Part shown: in pieces, positions 54,288 to 63,671 of the stretch
Layout: every line of letters starts with the position of its first letter
Position numbering within the stretch: the stretch's first letter is position 1
NCBI RefSeq assembly: GCF_030406905.1
Contig: NZ_CP129137.1
Span: 186,001-250,000 of the forward strand
Length of the DNA: 64,000 bases
From: Streptomyces sp. HUAS CB01
GTDB lineage: Bacteria > Actinomycetota > Actinomycetes > Streptomycetales > Streptomycetaceae
Direction of reading: 5' to 3'
Program-made: the position numbers and the translations under genes
Notes under the pieces: model-generated
Database searches by the model: none
What the model saw: only the letters and a program-made list of their open reading frames with translations
What the model was told of the DNA's origin: nothing

Positions 54288-55844
54288 TCAGCCGGGCGTC
54301 ATGTAGGGGCGCCGGAACGGCGGCCGCTGTCCGGCTCCCTCGGGGTGGATCGCCGCCAGCGCCTGTCCGACCGCCGTGGCGAGAACTCCGCCCGTGTCCA
54401 CCTGCACCGCCTCGGGCCACGGATCGGCCGCCCTTGCCATCGCCTGCGCGACGGCGGCGTCGGCGTCGGACGGGCCCGGGCGCCGCACGGTCAGCCTGCG
54501 GTCGGCGACCGCCTGCGGCACGGAGCAGACGAGCGGGACCAGGTCGGCGCTGCACAGGCGCGCCGCGTCAGCCGCCCTGTCGCGCAACTCGCGGGACGTC
54601 CAGGTGGCGTCGACGACGACCGATTCACCGGCGGAAAGCAGTGCCGTGGCTCGTGCGACCAGTTCGCCGTATGTCCGCCGGGTCCACGACGGGGAGTAGA
54701 TGCCTCCGCCGTACTCCGCTCCGGCCGGCGCCTCCGGCGGCTTCCCGGACAGCTCCTTCCGGACCCGGTCACTGCTGAGCAGAGTGAAGCCCAGCCGGTC
54801 CGCGAGCTCGGCGGCCAGGGTGGACTTGCCGGAGCCGGGAAGCCCGCCGACCAGAATCATGCGCACTGCTGAGGTGCGCAGGTGGCCCACGGTGATCCCG
54901 GCCAGTCGTGCGGCCTCCGCACGGGCCTCGGGCGCTCCTTGGCGGGCGCGGAGGACGGACACCTTCTCCCTGACGAAGGCCCGGTAGGCGACGTAGTGAT
55001 GCCAGAGCGAGGTGGGGGCCGGGTCGCCGGCGTACTCGCTGTAGCAGGAGAGGAAGTATGCCGCCGTGTCCGGCGCGCCGAGACGTTCCAGGTCCATGGC
55101 GAGGAATGCCGCGTCGTCGAGACCGTCGACGTGGCGAAGTGTGTCGTCGAACTCGAGACAGTCCAGCAGCCGCGGCCCGTCGTCCAGACAGAAGATGTCC
55201 TCGGCCAGCAGATCCCCGTGCCCGTCCACCACTCGGCTCTGTCGGATGCGGCGGTCGAACAGGTCCTCACGCCCTGCGAGGTAGCGCCGCACCCGCTCCT
55301 CGGTCTCCTCGAGGCTGGGCATGGGAGCGACGCCTTCTCCCAGTTCGCGCACCTGCGCGATGCCGGCCTCCCACCGCGAGAGAAGAGCGTCCCTGGTGCC
55401 GTCCCGTGAGATGTCCGCGCTGCGGGACGAGCGGGCGTGGCAGGTCGCCAGCAGCCGCGCCACCTGACGCACGTGCTCCGTGACGGGGGCGCCGACGGCC
55501 ACGAGGTGTGAGAGCCGACGGGAGCCGGGCATCCGACGCATCACGACGACCGGCTCCGGCTGGAGGCCCCCCGGCCCTCGGAACTCACCCACTCCCTCGT
55601 ACACATCAGGGGAGAAGCGCCGGTTCAGCTCGACCTCCCGGATGCACGCCCGCTGACGGGCGGATGCGCTGCTGAAGTCGAGGAACCCCATGTCGACGGG
55701 CTTCTTCGCCTTGTACGCCCGGTCTCCGACGAACACCACGACCGCCGTGTGCGTCTCGGCGACGGCCGGATGCAGGTCCGCGGCGGCTGCGAGTGGTGTC
55801 TCGGCACCTCGCGCCGCGACGGTTCCCGTGTGCGGAAGTGTCAC
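54288..55844 (-). CDS. Aminoglycoside phosphotransferase-like / P-loop kinase fusion (Rv2004c-like)
   Basis: About 518 residues. The first 330 residues are a kinase-like fold (FVGDRAYKAKKPVDMGFLDF, the catalytic loop SRVVDGHGDLLAEDIFCLDD, LLDCLEFDDTLRHVDGLDDA). Residues about 335-500 are a P-loop kinase (MILVGGLPGSGKSTLAAELA, VVVDATWTSRELRDRAADAA). This two-domain order matches Rv2004c of the DosR regulon. Substrate unknown. GTG 55844 (VTLPHTG) is my choice; in-frame upstream codons are possible. A box (55935-55948) lies 91 bases ahead. Confidence 0.85.
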   Translation of the reverse strand: MTLPHTGTVAARGAETPLAAAADLHPAVAETHTAVVVFVGDRAYKAKKPVDMGFLDFSSASARQRACIREVELNRRFSPDVYEGVGEFRGPGGLQPEPVVVMRRMPGSRRLSHLVAVGAPVTEHVRQVARLLATCHARSSRSADISRDGTRDALLSRWEAGIAQVRELGEGVAPMPSLEETEERVRRYLAGREDLFDRRIRQSRVVDGHGDLLAEDIFCLDDGPRLLDCLEFDDTLRHVDGLDDAAFLAMDLERLGAPDTAAYFLSCYSEYAGDPAPTSLWHHYVAYRAFVREKVSVLRARQGAPEARAEAARLAGITVGHLRTSAVRMILVGGLPGSGKSTLAAELADRLGFTLLSSDRVRKELSGKPPEAPAGAEYGGGIYSPSWTRRTYGELVARATALLSAGESVVVDATWTSRELRDRAADAARLCSADLVPLVCSVPQAVADRRLTVRRPGPSDADAAVAQAMARAADPWPEAVQVDTGGVLATAVGQALAAIHPEGAGQRPPFRRPYMTPG

Positions 55845-55934
55845 GTCCAACCCCGTCCTTCGCCCCGAGTGGTGGGCACTTCCAGCATCATCGCCGCACG
55901 GCCGCCGGCCCATGGGCTTCCCGGGCCCTCCGCA

Positions 55935-55948
55935 GGACCGTGTGGCCC
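55935..55948. promoter_or_regulatory. DevR/OsdR-type box
   Basis: GGACCGTGTGGCCC, between the Rv2004c-like gene (91 bases away on the left) and the small membrane protein gene (158 bases away on the right). Confidence 0.65.
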
Positions 55949-56105
55949 TTCCCGCCCGTCGTCACCCCCCGCGAGCGGCAGGTCGAGCCGCAGACCGTGT
56001 GCTACCGCTGCCTCAGCCTCGCCCCCGGGCACGCGCCGGGGCGAGGACGGCATGCTCCGGCCGCTCCGGGGAAGCCGGAGGGGACCCCGACCTGAGGAGT
56101 GCATC

Positions 56106-56348
56106 ATGATGGCTGCCGGAATCATCGCCCTGTGCGCGGTGCTGCTTGTCCTGGCCTTCGTTCTGCCGCGTCTGTCCAGGCACCCGCAGAACGGCGCTCA
56201 GCGTGTGCTGGGCACGGGTGCCCGCGCGGGCGGGAAGGCGCCGGGCTTCCTGGGACGCATCTTCAGCAGGTCGTTCCACAGCAGTTCCCGGGCTGTCGGA
56301 CGGTCCGGATCGGCGGGGCGCCGGGCGAGGAACCGGCTGCCGTTCTGA
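56106..56348 (+). CDS. Small single-TM protein, DUF6411-like
   Basis: An 80-residue protein: one N-terminal membrane helix (IIALCAVLLVLAFVLPRLSR) and a basic, Gly/Ser-rich tail (GTGARAGGKAPGFLGRIFSR ... SAGRRARNRLPF). Similar short proteins are widespread in Streptomyces (family name given from memory). GAGGAG lies six bases ahead of the ATG. Function unknown. After its stop, 56349-56811 holds no recognisable gene except the boxes at 56712-56747. Confidence 0.7.
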   Translation: MMAAGIIALCAVLLVLAFVLPRLSRHPQNGAQRVLGTGARAGGKAPGFLGRIFSRSFHSSSRAVGRSGSAGRRARNRLPF

Positions 56349-56711
56349 GGTCCCACAGGTGATGGATCTGCTGTCGCGCGGGTGACGGAGTCGTCCAGGC
56401 CCTTCCTGGGCCGGGCCCGAGACCTGTTGCGCCCCTTCGGCGCACTCCGCCACGCTCGGATCGTCCGCCGGATCGCCCGCACCGACACGACCACGGTGCG
56501 GGCGCCGCATGTGACGATCCTTCGCGCCTGCCCGACCGTCTGTGCGCCCGTCCCCGCGGACTGCGGAAGCACCGGGGTGGCGAGGCTCTCGAGTCGGTTC
56601 CCGGAACGCCGACGCCGCCTCTGCGAGGGCCATGAGGGCCGGCACCGGCACGGGGCCGGGGACCCGAAGTGCCGCACCCGGGGCGGCCGGTCCGGACCGT
56701 GCGCCGGGGAA

Positions 56712-56747
56712 GGACCGGCCGGCCCGACGATGGGGCCGTGTGGCCCC
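56712..56747. promoter_or_regulatory. Tandem DevR/OsdR-type boxes
   Basis: GGACCGGCCGGCCC (56712-56725) and GGGGCCGTGTGGCCCC (56732-56747), centres about 21 bp apart, 65-100 bases before the stress protein at 56812. Confidence 0.77.
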
Positions 56748-56811
56748 TGATCACGCCGGGGCCGGGGCGCCACGCTGGGTATGGCAGAGCTCACCACCGG
56801 AGGTGGAGACC

Positions 56812-57717
56812 ATGTCCCGAACCGTCACCGTCGGCCTCGACGACTCACCCGAGAGCCGGGAGGCAGCGGAGTGGGCGGCACGCGAGGCACTACTGCGCGG
56901 ACTTCCCCTGAAGGTCATGTACGTCCAGGAGCACGTGTCGCGGTACGTCGCCCGCACTCCGCTGCTGGACCTCGACAGCCACCAGCGCTGGGCCGAGCGG
57001 ATGACGCAGGAGTCGGCGGACGCCATACGGCTTCGCCATCCGGGCGTCGAGGTGGTCACCGAGCACCCCACGGGGACCGCGGCTGACGTCCTGAGTGAGG
57101 CGGCGGGCTTCGCCGAGCTGCTGGTGCTGGGCTCGCGCGGACTCGGCAGGCTCACGGGGTTCATGGTCGGCTCGGTGAGTCTGGGGGTCGTCGCCCGCGC
57201 CGAGCGACCGGTCGTACTGGTACGGACCGCAGAGCGGGCCGACGACGAGCACACGCCGGATGCGGCGGGCGTGCCCTCGGCAGCGACGCCGTTCCGGCCC
57301 GTCGTCCTCGGCCTGGACATCGACCGCCCGGACGACACGCTGCTGGACTTCGCCTTCGACGCCGCCGCCCGCAGAAAGGCCCCCCTGCGGGCCGTCCACG
57401 CCTGGCCCGAACCGCCGCCTTCCTTCTACGGCCTCTCGGGGGGCGCGGAACTCCATGAAAGGCTCGAGCGCGAACAGGCCTCGCTCCTGAACGAGGTGCT
57501 GCATCGCTGGCGGCAGAAGTTCCCGGACGTCGAGGTGATCGAGGCGAGCCGTTGCGGCAACGCCGCGCAGGTCCTCGTCAACGAGGCCCGTGACGCCTCC
57601 CTCGTGGTCGTCGGCCGACGCATCCGCTCCGGAGCGCTGGGTCCTCACATCGGCCACGTCACCCACTCCGCCCTGCACCACATCGCCGCTCCCGTGGCGG
57701 TCGTCGCCCACGCCTGA
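56812..57717 (+). CDS. Universal stress protein, two tandem Usp domains
   Basis: A 301-residue tandem Usp. Domain 1: [20 protein letters not shown] ... [20 protein letters not shown], full ATP motif. Domain 2: [20 protein letters not shown] ... [20 protein letters not shown], with GH instead of GS. It is a close relative of the copy at 28167-29066. ATG 56812 with CGGAGGTGGAG. Clear island-type promoter. Confidence 0.9.
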   Translation: MSRTVTVGLDDSPESREAAEWAAREALLRGLPLKVMYVQEHVSRYVARTPLLDLDSHQRWAERMTQESADAIRLRHPGVEVVTEHPTGTAADVLSEAAGFAELLVLGSRGLGRLTGFMVGSVSLGVVARAERPVVLVRTAERADDEHTPDAAGVPSAATPFRPVVLGLDIDRPDDTLLDFAFDAAARRKAPLRAVHAWPEPPPSFYGLSGGAELHERLEREQASLLNEVLHRWRQKFPDVEVIEASRCGNAAQVLVNEARDASLVVVGRRIRSGALGPHIGHVTHSALHHIAAPVAVVAHA

Positions 57718-57884
57718 GGCGCCCGGCAGCGAACCGGGCGCGGCACGGGCCCGGCCCCCGATCGCCGGCCGGCCCCGTCCCGCCGGGCGGGCGGTCCGTG
57801 CCGGGGCCCGTCCCGCAGGCGCCGGAGGAGGCCCCGCGGGGCGAGGTGGAAGACGTCCGTCAGCGCGAGGAGGCGGCACCCTTG

Positions 57885-59321
57885 ATGGACCCCATGGCGG
57901 CCGGTACCGGCGCGTACCGCTTCCGGCCACCCCGGCCGGCACTCCTGAGCTTCCTCGGCGGCGTGGGCACCGTCACGGGGAGCAAGTTCCTCGTCGAGAG
58001 CGACCACGCCCGCATCCTGGTCGACTGCGGACTCTTCCAGGGGCTCGCGGACCTGCGCCGCCGCAACTGGCGTCCGCTGCCGTGCGACGCCGCGGACATC
58101 CACGCCGTGGTCGTGACCCACGCCCATCTCGACCACTGCGGCTATCTGCCCCGCCTCGTCCGCAACGGCTTCCGCGGCCCGATACTGACCAGTCCGTACA
58201 CGGCCCGGCTTGCGGAGATCGTGCTGCGTGACAGCGCGCGCCTCCAGATGGAGCAGGCCCGGCACGCCAATGAGCGGGCCTGGTCCAAGCACCGGCCCGC
58301 CAGACCGCTGTACGACGATCACGACGTCGAAACCACGCTGACGTACTTCGACCCGGTGCCACCCGACAAGGAGATCGAGATCGTGGCAGGGATCCGACTG
58401 ACGCTTCGCGGCGCCGGCCACATCCTCGGATCGACCTGGGCACACCTCACGCTGGAGGACGGGCACAGCCTGGCCGTCAGCGGAGACCTCGGCCGCCCCG
58501 GGCACCCGCTGCTCCGCCCGGCCGAGCCCTTCTCCGGCGCGGACGTGCTCCTCGTGGAATCGACGTACGGCAACCGCCGGCACGACGACGAAGCGGGACG
58601 CGCCCGCCTCTCCGACGTACTGACCCGTGTGCTCGGCCGCGGCGGCACGGTGGTCGTCCCCGCCTTCGCCGTCGACCGCACCGAGGTCGTCCTGCACGAG
58701 CTCGCCGGACTGCGCCGCGCGGGTGTCCTGCCCGTGTCGGTGCCGGTGTACGTGGACAGCCCCATGGCCCTCGCCGCCCTGGACGTGTACCTGGAGGCCG
58801 TCCGGGCACGGGCGCCGGAGCTGCGTCCCGACGTCGCCACGCACGGCGCGGCCGACCTCGGCCCGGAGCCGTTCGTGGTCGCACGCACCGTCCAGGAGTC
58901 CATCGAGATCAACCGCGCCCCGGGCCCGTCCGTCATCGTCTCCTCGGCCGGCATGGCGACCGGCGGCCGTGTACTGCACCATCTGCGGCGTGTGCTGCCC
59001 GATCCGCGCAACGCTGTGGTGATCGTGGGTTTCGCTGCCGAGGGAACCCGGGCCCGGGACCTGGTCGACGGGGCACGCACCCTCAAGATGTTCGGCGAGT
59101 ACGTGCCCGTGCGCGCCGAGATCGCCGACGTCCCGCACTTCTCGGCGCACCCCGACGCCGGACAGCTCCTGGACTGGCTGCGGAGTGCACCCGCCCCTCA
59201 CACGACCTACCTGGTGCACGGCGAGCCCGACGCCGCCGCGACCCTGCGCGAGCGCATCGACCGGGAGCTGGGCTGGACCGCGGTCGTGCCCCGGTCGGGG
59301 GAAGCCGTCCTCGTACGCTGA
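57885..59321 (+). CDS. MBL-fold beta-CASP hydrolase (RNase-like)
   Basis: A 478-residue metallo-beta-lactamase-fold enzyme. Metal motif [20 protein letters not shown]; then [45 protein letters not shown]; beta-CASP words [16 protein letters not shown] and [21 protein letters not shown]-terminal RNA-specificity region [20 protein letters not shown] and [10 protein letters not shown]. This is the Ysh1/CPSF-73-like bacterial group, usually RNA nucleases. ATG 57885 follows GAGGAGG by about 10 bases. Probably on the stress protein transcript. Confidence 0.88.
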   Translation: MDPMAAGTGAYRFRPPRPALLSFLGGVGTVTGSKFLVESDHARILVDCGLFQGLADLRRRNWRPLPCDAADIHAVVVTHAHLDHCGYLPRLVRNGFRGPILTSPYTARLAEIVLRDSARLQMEQARHANERAWSKHRPARPLYDDHDVETTLTYFDPVPPDKEIEIVAGIRLTLRGAGHILGSTWAHLTLEDGHSLAVSGDLGRPGHPLLRPAEPFSGADVLLVESTYGNRRHDDEAGRARLSDVLTRVLGRGGTVVVPAFAVDRTEVVLHELAGLRRAGVLPVSVPVYVDSPMALAALDVYLEAVRARAPELRPDVATHGAADLGPEPFVVARTVQESIEINRAPGPSVIVSSAGMATGGRVLHHLRRVLPDPRNAVVIVGFAAEGTRARDLVDGARTLKMFGEYVPVRAEIADVPHFSAHPDAGQLLDWLRSAPAPHTTYLVHGEPDAAATLRERIDRELGWTAVVPRSGEAVLVR

Positions 59322-59444
59322 GGCCCTGCTGTGTCCCTTGGGCCCGCCCTCAACCGGCTTCGCACGCTGACGCCGTACAGGGTGTCTGGTCGGGGCATCA
59401 TCACCTTCCCGGCGGAACTTGGGCATCGACCGAGAGCAGCAGCC

Positions 59445-60014
59445 ATGGCGCACGCGCATCCGATGGATCGGCAAGCGGTGTACGACGACCTCGAGCGGGT
59501 CCGGCGGACCTTCCATCATCTCCTCGACACCGCCTCCGAGTCCGACCTGGCCCGACCCACCAGCGGAACCCGGTGGAACAACGAGCAGTTGCTGTGGCAC
59601 ATGCTCTTCGGCTACATGGTCACCGTGCGGCTGCTGTTCCTGGCGCGCTTGTTCGGGCGGCTTCCCGCGGTCGTGGGGAGGTGGTTCGCCCGGCTGCTGG
59701 ATGCGTCGACGGTGCCGTTCGACCTCATCAACCATCTCGGTCCGTGCGGGGCCGTCAAGGTCTACGGGCGGCGCCGGATGGGCGCCGCGTTCGACGACCT
59801 CGTCGACACACTGCACCGCAAGCTCGTGGCGGAGCCCGAGGATGCCCTTGCCTGCGGGATGCACTACCCCACGCGCTGGGATCCGTTCTTCAAGGACTTC
59901 ATGACGCTCGCCGACATCTACCGCTACCCGACGCAGCATTTCGACTTCCACCACGCCCAACTCACCTTGGACGGTGGCGCCGCCGGCGCTGAGGGCGCCG
60001 GTTCCCCGGGCTGA
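59445..60014 (+). CDS. DinB-family (four-helix) protein
   Basis: A 189-residue helical protein: QAVYDDLERVRRTFHHLLDT, RWNNEQLLWHMLFGYMVTVR (conserved metal-site His) and YPTQHFDFHHAQLTLDGG at the end, with the HxxxH pattern of DinB/MDMPI-type metal-binding proteins. Thiol-related or unknown function. ATG 59445. Confidence 0.75.
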   Translation: MAHAHPMDRQAVYDDLERVRRTFHHLLDTASESDLARPTSGTRWNNEQLLWHMLFGYMVTVRLLFLARLFGRLPAVVGRWFARLLDASTVPFDLINHLGPCGAVKVYGRRRMGAAFDDLVDTLHRKLVAEPEDALACGMHYPTRWDPFFKDFMTLADIYRYPTQHFDFHHAQLTLDGGAAGAEGAGSPG

Positions 60015-60215
60015 ACGCCTGCGACTGCGCGAGACGGCGAGGCGTTGTGCCAGGCCGGGTGAGCGGGACCAGGAGGGCGTCGTGCGGCCTTCGCCCGAGT
60101 ACGACGACGTGGTGCCGGGCGCGGCCGGCCGGCCACCGTCGTCTTCGCAGCCGTCGTCGCGGACGAGTTCGACTTCCCGGCCTTCCTGTGCAGCCCCACG
60201 CAGGCGACCAGGTCC

Positions 60216-60251
60216 GGGCCGATCGGTGCACCCGCCGGGCCCGGACGGCCC
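60216..60251. promoter_or_regulatory. Tandem DevR/OsdR-type boxes
   Basis: GGGCCGATCGGTGC (60216-60229) and GGGCCCGGACGGCCC (60237-60251), centres about 21 bp apart, 98-133 bases before the lipoprotein gene at 60349. The 334-base gap shows nothing else. Confidence 0.7.
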
Positions 60252-60348
60252 TGGGCGGGTCGTGCACCCCGGAGGGAGGCTGAAACGGACGGACCCGCAG
60301 GCGCCCGCTCCAGCGGCCGCAGCAGGAACGGCCGGAAGGGTGATGATC

Positions 60349-61104
60349 ATGCCCAGCACGAGCAGCCGGGCCGCCGCCGCGCTGGCGGCCCTCGCGCTGG
60401 CCGGCACGCTGGCCGCCGGATGCGCGGAAGTCGGCAACACCTCCCGGGGCGCCTCTCCTCGCCCGGCCGCCGTGCCAAGTCCCTCCGGCAGCGATTGCTG
60501 GAGGGCGGGCACATCGGGCGACGACTGGGACGACTGGGACTCGTGGGGGCCCGGCATGGGGCCGGGAATGATGGGCCGCGATGACTGCTCGTGGGGGCCG
60601 GGCATGATGGGCGGGCACTACTGGCAGCGGGGCGACGGCACCCCGGTGACCACCCTGGACCAGGCCCGGCAGCGGGCCGATGCCTTCGCCGACAGGCTCG
60701 ACCTGCGGGTCGGTGAGGTCATGCAGTTCTCGAAGAACTTCTACGCCGAGCTGGAGACCCCCGGCGGTGAACTGGCCACCGAGATCCTCGTCGACCCGAC
60801 CGACGGTGACACCGGGATCGAGTACGGCCCGGCGATGATGTGGAACACCGGCTACGGCATGCACGTCGGTGGTCAGACCCGGACCCGCGTCTCCCCCGAC
60901 CAGGCCCGGGACCGCGCCCTGAAGTGGCTGCGCGACCGGGGCAGCGACCTGGTTGCCGGCGAGGCCGAGGCGTTCCCCGGCTACTACACCCTGCACACGC
61001 TGCGCAACGGGAAGATCGACGGCATGCTCTCGGTCAACGCCTCCACCGGCGCGGTGTGGGACCACACCTGGCACGGGACCTACGTCGCCACCAGCGAGCA
61101 CTGA
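60349..61104 (+). CDS. PepSY-like lipoprotein, Met/Gly-rich
   Basis: About 251 residues. Signal peptide with lipobox LAGTLAAGC (Cys near residue 25), then a low-complexity segment with GPGMGPGMMGRDDCSWGPGM, which may bind metal, then a C-terminal domain resembling PepSY repeats (TLDQARQRADAFADRLDLRV ... GMLSVNASTGAVWDHTWHGT). Exported and membrane-anchored. ATG 60349 is best spaced from GGAAGGG. Role unknown, possibly protease inhibition or metal binding at the cell surface. Confidence 0.75.
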   Translation: MPSTSSRAAAALAALALAGTLAAGCAEVGNTSRGASPRPAAVPSPSGSDCWRAGTSGDDWDDWDSWGPGMGPGMMGRDDCSWGPGMMGGHYWQRGDGTPVTTLDQARQRADAFADRLDLRVGEVMQFSKNFYAELETPGGELATEILVDPTDGDTGIEYGPAMMWNTGYGMHVGGQTRTRVSPDQARDRALKWLRDRGSDLVAGEAEAFPGYYTLHTLRNGKIDGMLSVNASTGAVWDHTWHGTYVATSEH

Positions 61105-61273
61105 CAGTCGCCGAGGAGGACACCGGGCCCCTGACCAGGTCCTGCCGCACCCGCACCCCAGCACCCCACCCGCGATCCGTCGTTCAGCTCGGCGGGCGAC
61201 CTCCGAGAACGAGGCCGACACAGGTGCGCAGCGCCACGTGTCACTTCGTCGTGGCCGTACGGGAACAGGGCCC

Positions 61274-62419
61274 TCACGCGCGGCCGCTTCGCCCGGGGCC
61301 GGGGTTCATCAGCCACGTCACGGTGCGGCTGATGTCCGACGCGGAGAGGATGCCGACGAGCCGGCTGCCGTCGAGGACCAGCACTCGATGGGCGCCGCCC
61401 GGCTGGATGCGGGGCAGCAGCTCCGCCAGCCCCTCGTCCGGAAGCGCCACGGTGACCTCGGCCAGCGGCAGCATCACGTCGCCCACGGTCACGACCGCCT
61501 GCCGTTCACGCCGTACCGCCCGCGCGGCCTCCAGGGTCACGAGGCCGACGGGGGCGCCGTCGTCCCCGGTCACCGGGAACGCGGAGTGCCGGAACCGGTA
61601 CAGCGGGTCGGACAGGAATCCTTCGACGGTGAGGCCGGCCCGGACCGAGACCGGATCAGCAGTCATGGCATCACGGACCGGGACGCCGGTGAGCGTGGCG
61701 CGCAGCTCCGCCTGCCTGCTCTCCAAGGTGGCCGCCGCGATGAGGAACCAGCCCAGCACGGCAAGCCAGAGCCCGCCGAAGGAACCCGTCCTCATCAGCA
61801 GGAGCAGTCCCCACAGTGCAAGGAACCATCCGAAGAGCCGGCCTGCGGTCGCCGCCCCCTTCGTCGCCCGCAGCCGGTCCCCCGTCCGCCACCAGAGGAA
61901 AGCCCGCAGGAGCCTTCCGCCGTCGAGCGGTGCCGCAGGAACGGCGTTGAACACGGCGAGCAGCAGATTGATTCCGGCCAGCCAGGTCATGCCCTCCACC
62001 ACGAGACCTGGCGCGGAGGCCCGGGCGGCCAGCCATGCCCCGGCCGCGAAGACGCCGCCGAGCGCCAGACTGAGGAGCGGGCCGATACCGGCGATGCGCA
62101 CCTCTGCGGCGGGGCTGGAGGCCTCCGTCTTGAGCCGGGCAGCTCCACCCAGCAGCCAGAGGACGATGTCCTCGACTTCGACGCCGTTACGGCGGGCCAC
62201 GACGGCGTGGGCGATCTCGTGGGCGAGCAGGGAGGCGAAGAAGACGACCGCCGCGGACAGGCCGGTCAGCCAGTACAGGACGGCGGGGTGGCCGGGGTGC
62301 GTCTCCGGCAGGCGCCCCTGGGCGAGGCCCAGCGCGATGACGGCGAAGACGAGGAGCACGCTCCAGTGCACTCCGACCCTGACGCCGGCGATACGTCCCA
62401 TGGGAAACGTCGCTCGCAC
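61274..62419 (-). CDS. Site-2 metalloprotease with CBS pair (Rv2625c-like)
   Basis: A 381-residue membrane protease of the M50 family: LLAHEIAHAVVARRNGVEVE with zinc ligands His67, His71 and catalytic Glu68; FNAVPAAPLDGGRLLRAFLW with the third ligand Asp. About six membrane helices, then a cytoplasmic CBS pair (VRDAMTADPVSVRAGLTVEG ... VGDVMLPLAEVTVALPDEGL). The pairing with the next gene (Hrp1-like) copies Rv2625c-Rv2626c of the DosR regulon. ATG 62419; it starts 49 bases after the Hrp1-like gene ends. Confidence 0.9.
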   Translation of the reverse strand: MRATFPMGRIAGVRVGVHWSVLLVFAVIALGLAQGRLPETHPGHPAVLYWLTGLSAAVVFFASLLAHEIAHAVVARRNGVEVEDIVLWLLGGAARLKTEASSPAAEVRIAGIGPLLSLALGGVFAAGAWLAARASAPGLVVEGMTWLAGINLLLAVFNAVPAAPLDGGRLLRAFLWWRTGDRLRATKGAATAGRLFGWFLALWGLLLLMRTGSFGGLWLAVLGWFLIAAATLESRQAELRATLTGVPVRDAMTADPVSVRAGLTVEGFLSDPLYRFRHSAFPVTGDDGAPVGLVTLEAARAVRRERQAVVTVGDVMLPLAEVTVALPDEGLAELLPRIQPGGAHRVLVLDGSRLVGILSASDISRTVTWLMNPGPGRSGRA

Positions 62420-62468
62420 CTCGTACTCCCGACTCGACCGTTGTCGGCGCAGACCGGTGGAAGGGGTG

Positions 62469-62927
62469 TCAACCGTCGAGCAGCGGAGCCTTGTCCGTCC
62501 CGTGGAAGACCTGGGGCACCTTCCGGGCGGCGTCCACCACGACTGCCAGATCCGAGAGCTCCTGAGTGAGCTGCCAGAACAGGTCGTCGAAGGAGACGAT
62601 GCCGATGAGGCGTCCCTCCGCCACCACCGGGAGGTGACGCACCCGGGCCGATCGCATGATGAGGATGGCGACCGCCACGGCGGTGTCCGCCTCCACGGTC
62701 ACGGGGTCGGTCGACATGACCCTTTTGACCGGAGACCCCGTCGACAGGCCCCGGGCCATCGCCCGGACCACCAGATCTCGTTCGGTGACGACGCCGATCA
62801 CCCGGTCGCCGTCGACCACCGGGAGCGCTCCGACGCCTGCATCGGCCATGTGGCGTGCGGCGCTCTCGAGCGGTTCGGCTTCGGACACACAGACCGGCGG
62901 CGTGTTCATCATGTACTGGATCTGCAT
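62469..62927 (-). CDS. hrp1: Hrp1-like CBS-domain protein
   Basis: A 152-residue protein consisting of two CBS motifs: IQYMMNTPPVCVSEAEPLES ... GVVTERDLVVRAMARGLSTG and VKRVMSTDPVTVEADTAVAV ... GIVSFDDLFWQLTQELSD. It matches hypoxic response protein 1 (Rv2626c), a secreted or cytoplasmic CBS protein with no bound nucleotide in the mycobacterial structure. ATG 62927 with AAGGGGC upstream. It lies 75 bases downstream of the 68-residue gene and the box cluster. Confidence 0.88.
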   Translation of the reverse strand: MQIQYMMNTPPVCVSEAEPLESAARHMADAGVGALPVVDGDRVIGVVTERDLVVRAMARGLSTGSPVKRVMSTDPVTVEADTAVAVAILIMRSARVRHLPVVAEGRLIGIVSFDDLFWQLTQELSDLAVVVDAARKVPQVFHGTDKAPLLDG

Positions 62928-63002
62928 CTGGCAGCCCCTTCGATGCCGAGTCGGCGATCACCGCATGACCGGACCGGCTCGTCGGTGACGCGGGGTGTGG
63001 TG

Positions 63003-63209
63003 CTACAGCCCTTGCGAGAGCAACAGCTCATGGGCCATGCGGGCGCCGCGGGCCGCTTGCTCGTCCTGCTTCACGTCCTGGGACGGAATCGGCTCGAGGC
63101 CTTCGGCGAGAGCCTTGATGGCACCGGCGAGCGTCTCCACCTGCGATTCCAGCCGGCGCAGACGCTGATCGGTGGTCTGTGGCGTGTGTCCGCCGTTCCC
63201 TGTCGTCAT
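63003..63209 (-). CDS. Small coiled-coil protein of unknown function
   Basis: A 68-residue protein; TDQRLRRLESQVETLAGAIK is a predicted coiled coil (about 13-40), followed by an acidic and basic tail ending AHELLLSQGL. I do not recognise a family. ATG 63209 follows GAGGTAG. It opens the three-gene unit with Hrp1-like and site-2 protease genes, and tandem boxes lie 125-158 bases upstream. Confidence 0.65.
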   Translation of the reverse strand: MTTGNGGHTPQTTDQRLRRLESQVETLAGAIKALAEGLEPIPSQDVKQDEQAARGARMAHELLLSQGL

Positions 63210-63333
63210 CGTCTACCTCCATCAGCAGCGGAAGTGCGGGACTGGAGTGCCGGGCGACGGCCGGGGCGCGAGGCCTTTTCGCGCGTTCACCGCGGCGTAC
63301 TCCAAGCGTCACTTTCGGGGACGCACTTGCCGA

Positions 63334-63447
63334 GGGCCGAACGTCCCTCCCTGGCGCCGAACGACCCATCGCCGCTCATGGCGAGGGATGCGCCCGGAGC
63401 GGTCCGGCCTGGGCTTGTCGGACCCACCGGACTGGACCGGTCGGCCC
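63334..63447. promoter_or_regulatory. DevR/OsdR-type box cluster
   Basis: GGGCCGAACGTCCC (63334-63347) and GGCGCCGAACGACCC (63353-63367), centres about 20 bp apart, are placed for the 68-residue gene and its operon on the left. GGACCGGTCGGCCC (63434-63447) is placed 225 bases before the acetyl-CoA synthetase start on the right. The 462-base gap shows no other gene. Confidence 0.68.
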
Positions 63448-63671
63448 TGCTGCGCGGCGGGTGGGCGGAGGTGCCATGACGACGAGAGGCGCGGCGAAGT
63501 GGTGCAGCGCCGTGCCTCCGGAAGCACGGGAAGCGACGTCCGAGTCCACGGGCTGCCGTGTCCGCACGCCGTATGCGGTTCCGGACCCCGCCGGACAGGC
63601 AGACCGCGTCGCCGTGCGCCGCGGTTCCCGATCCGCGACGCTGGAGGCGGGGCAGTCGTCGGGAGGAGCGC

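Noticed and set aside
56382..56750. 122-codon open frame between the small membrane protein and the stress protein genes
   Set aside because: Low-complexity Arg/Pro/Gly content, no homology, and it runs through the promoter boxes at 56712-56747.
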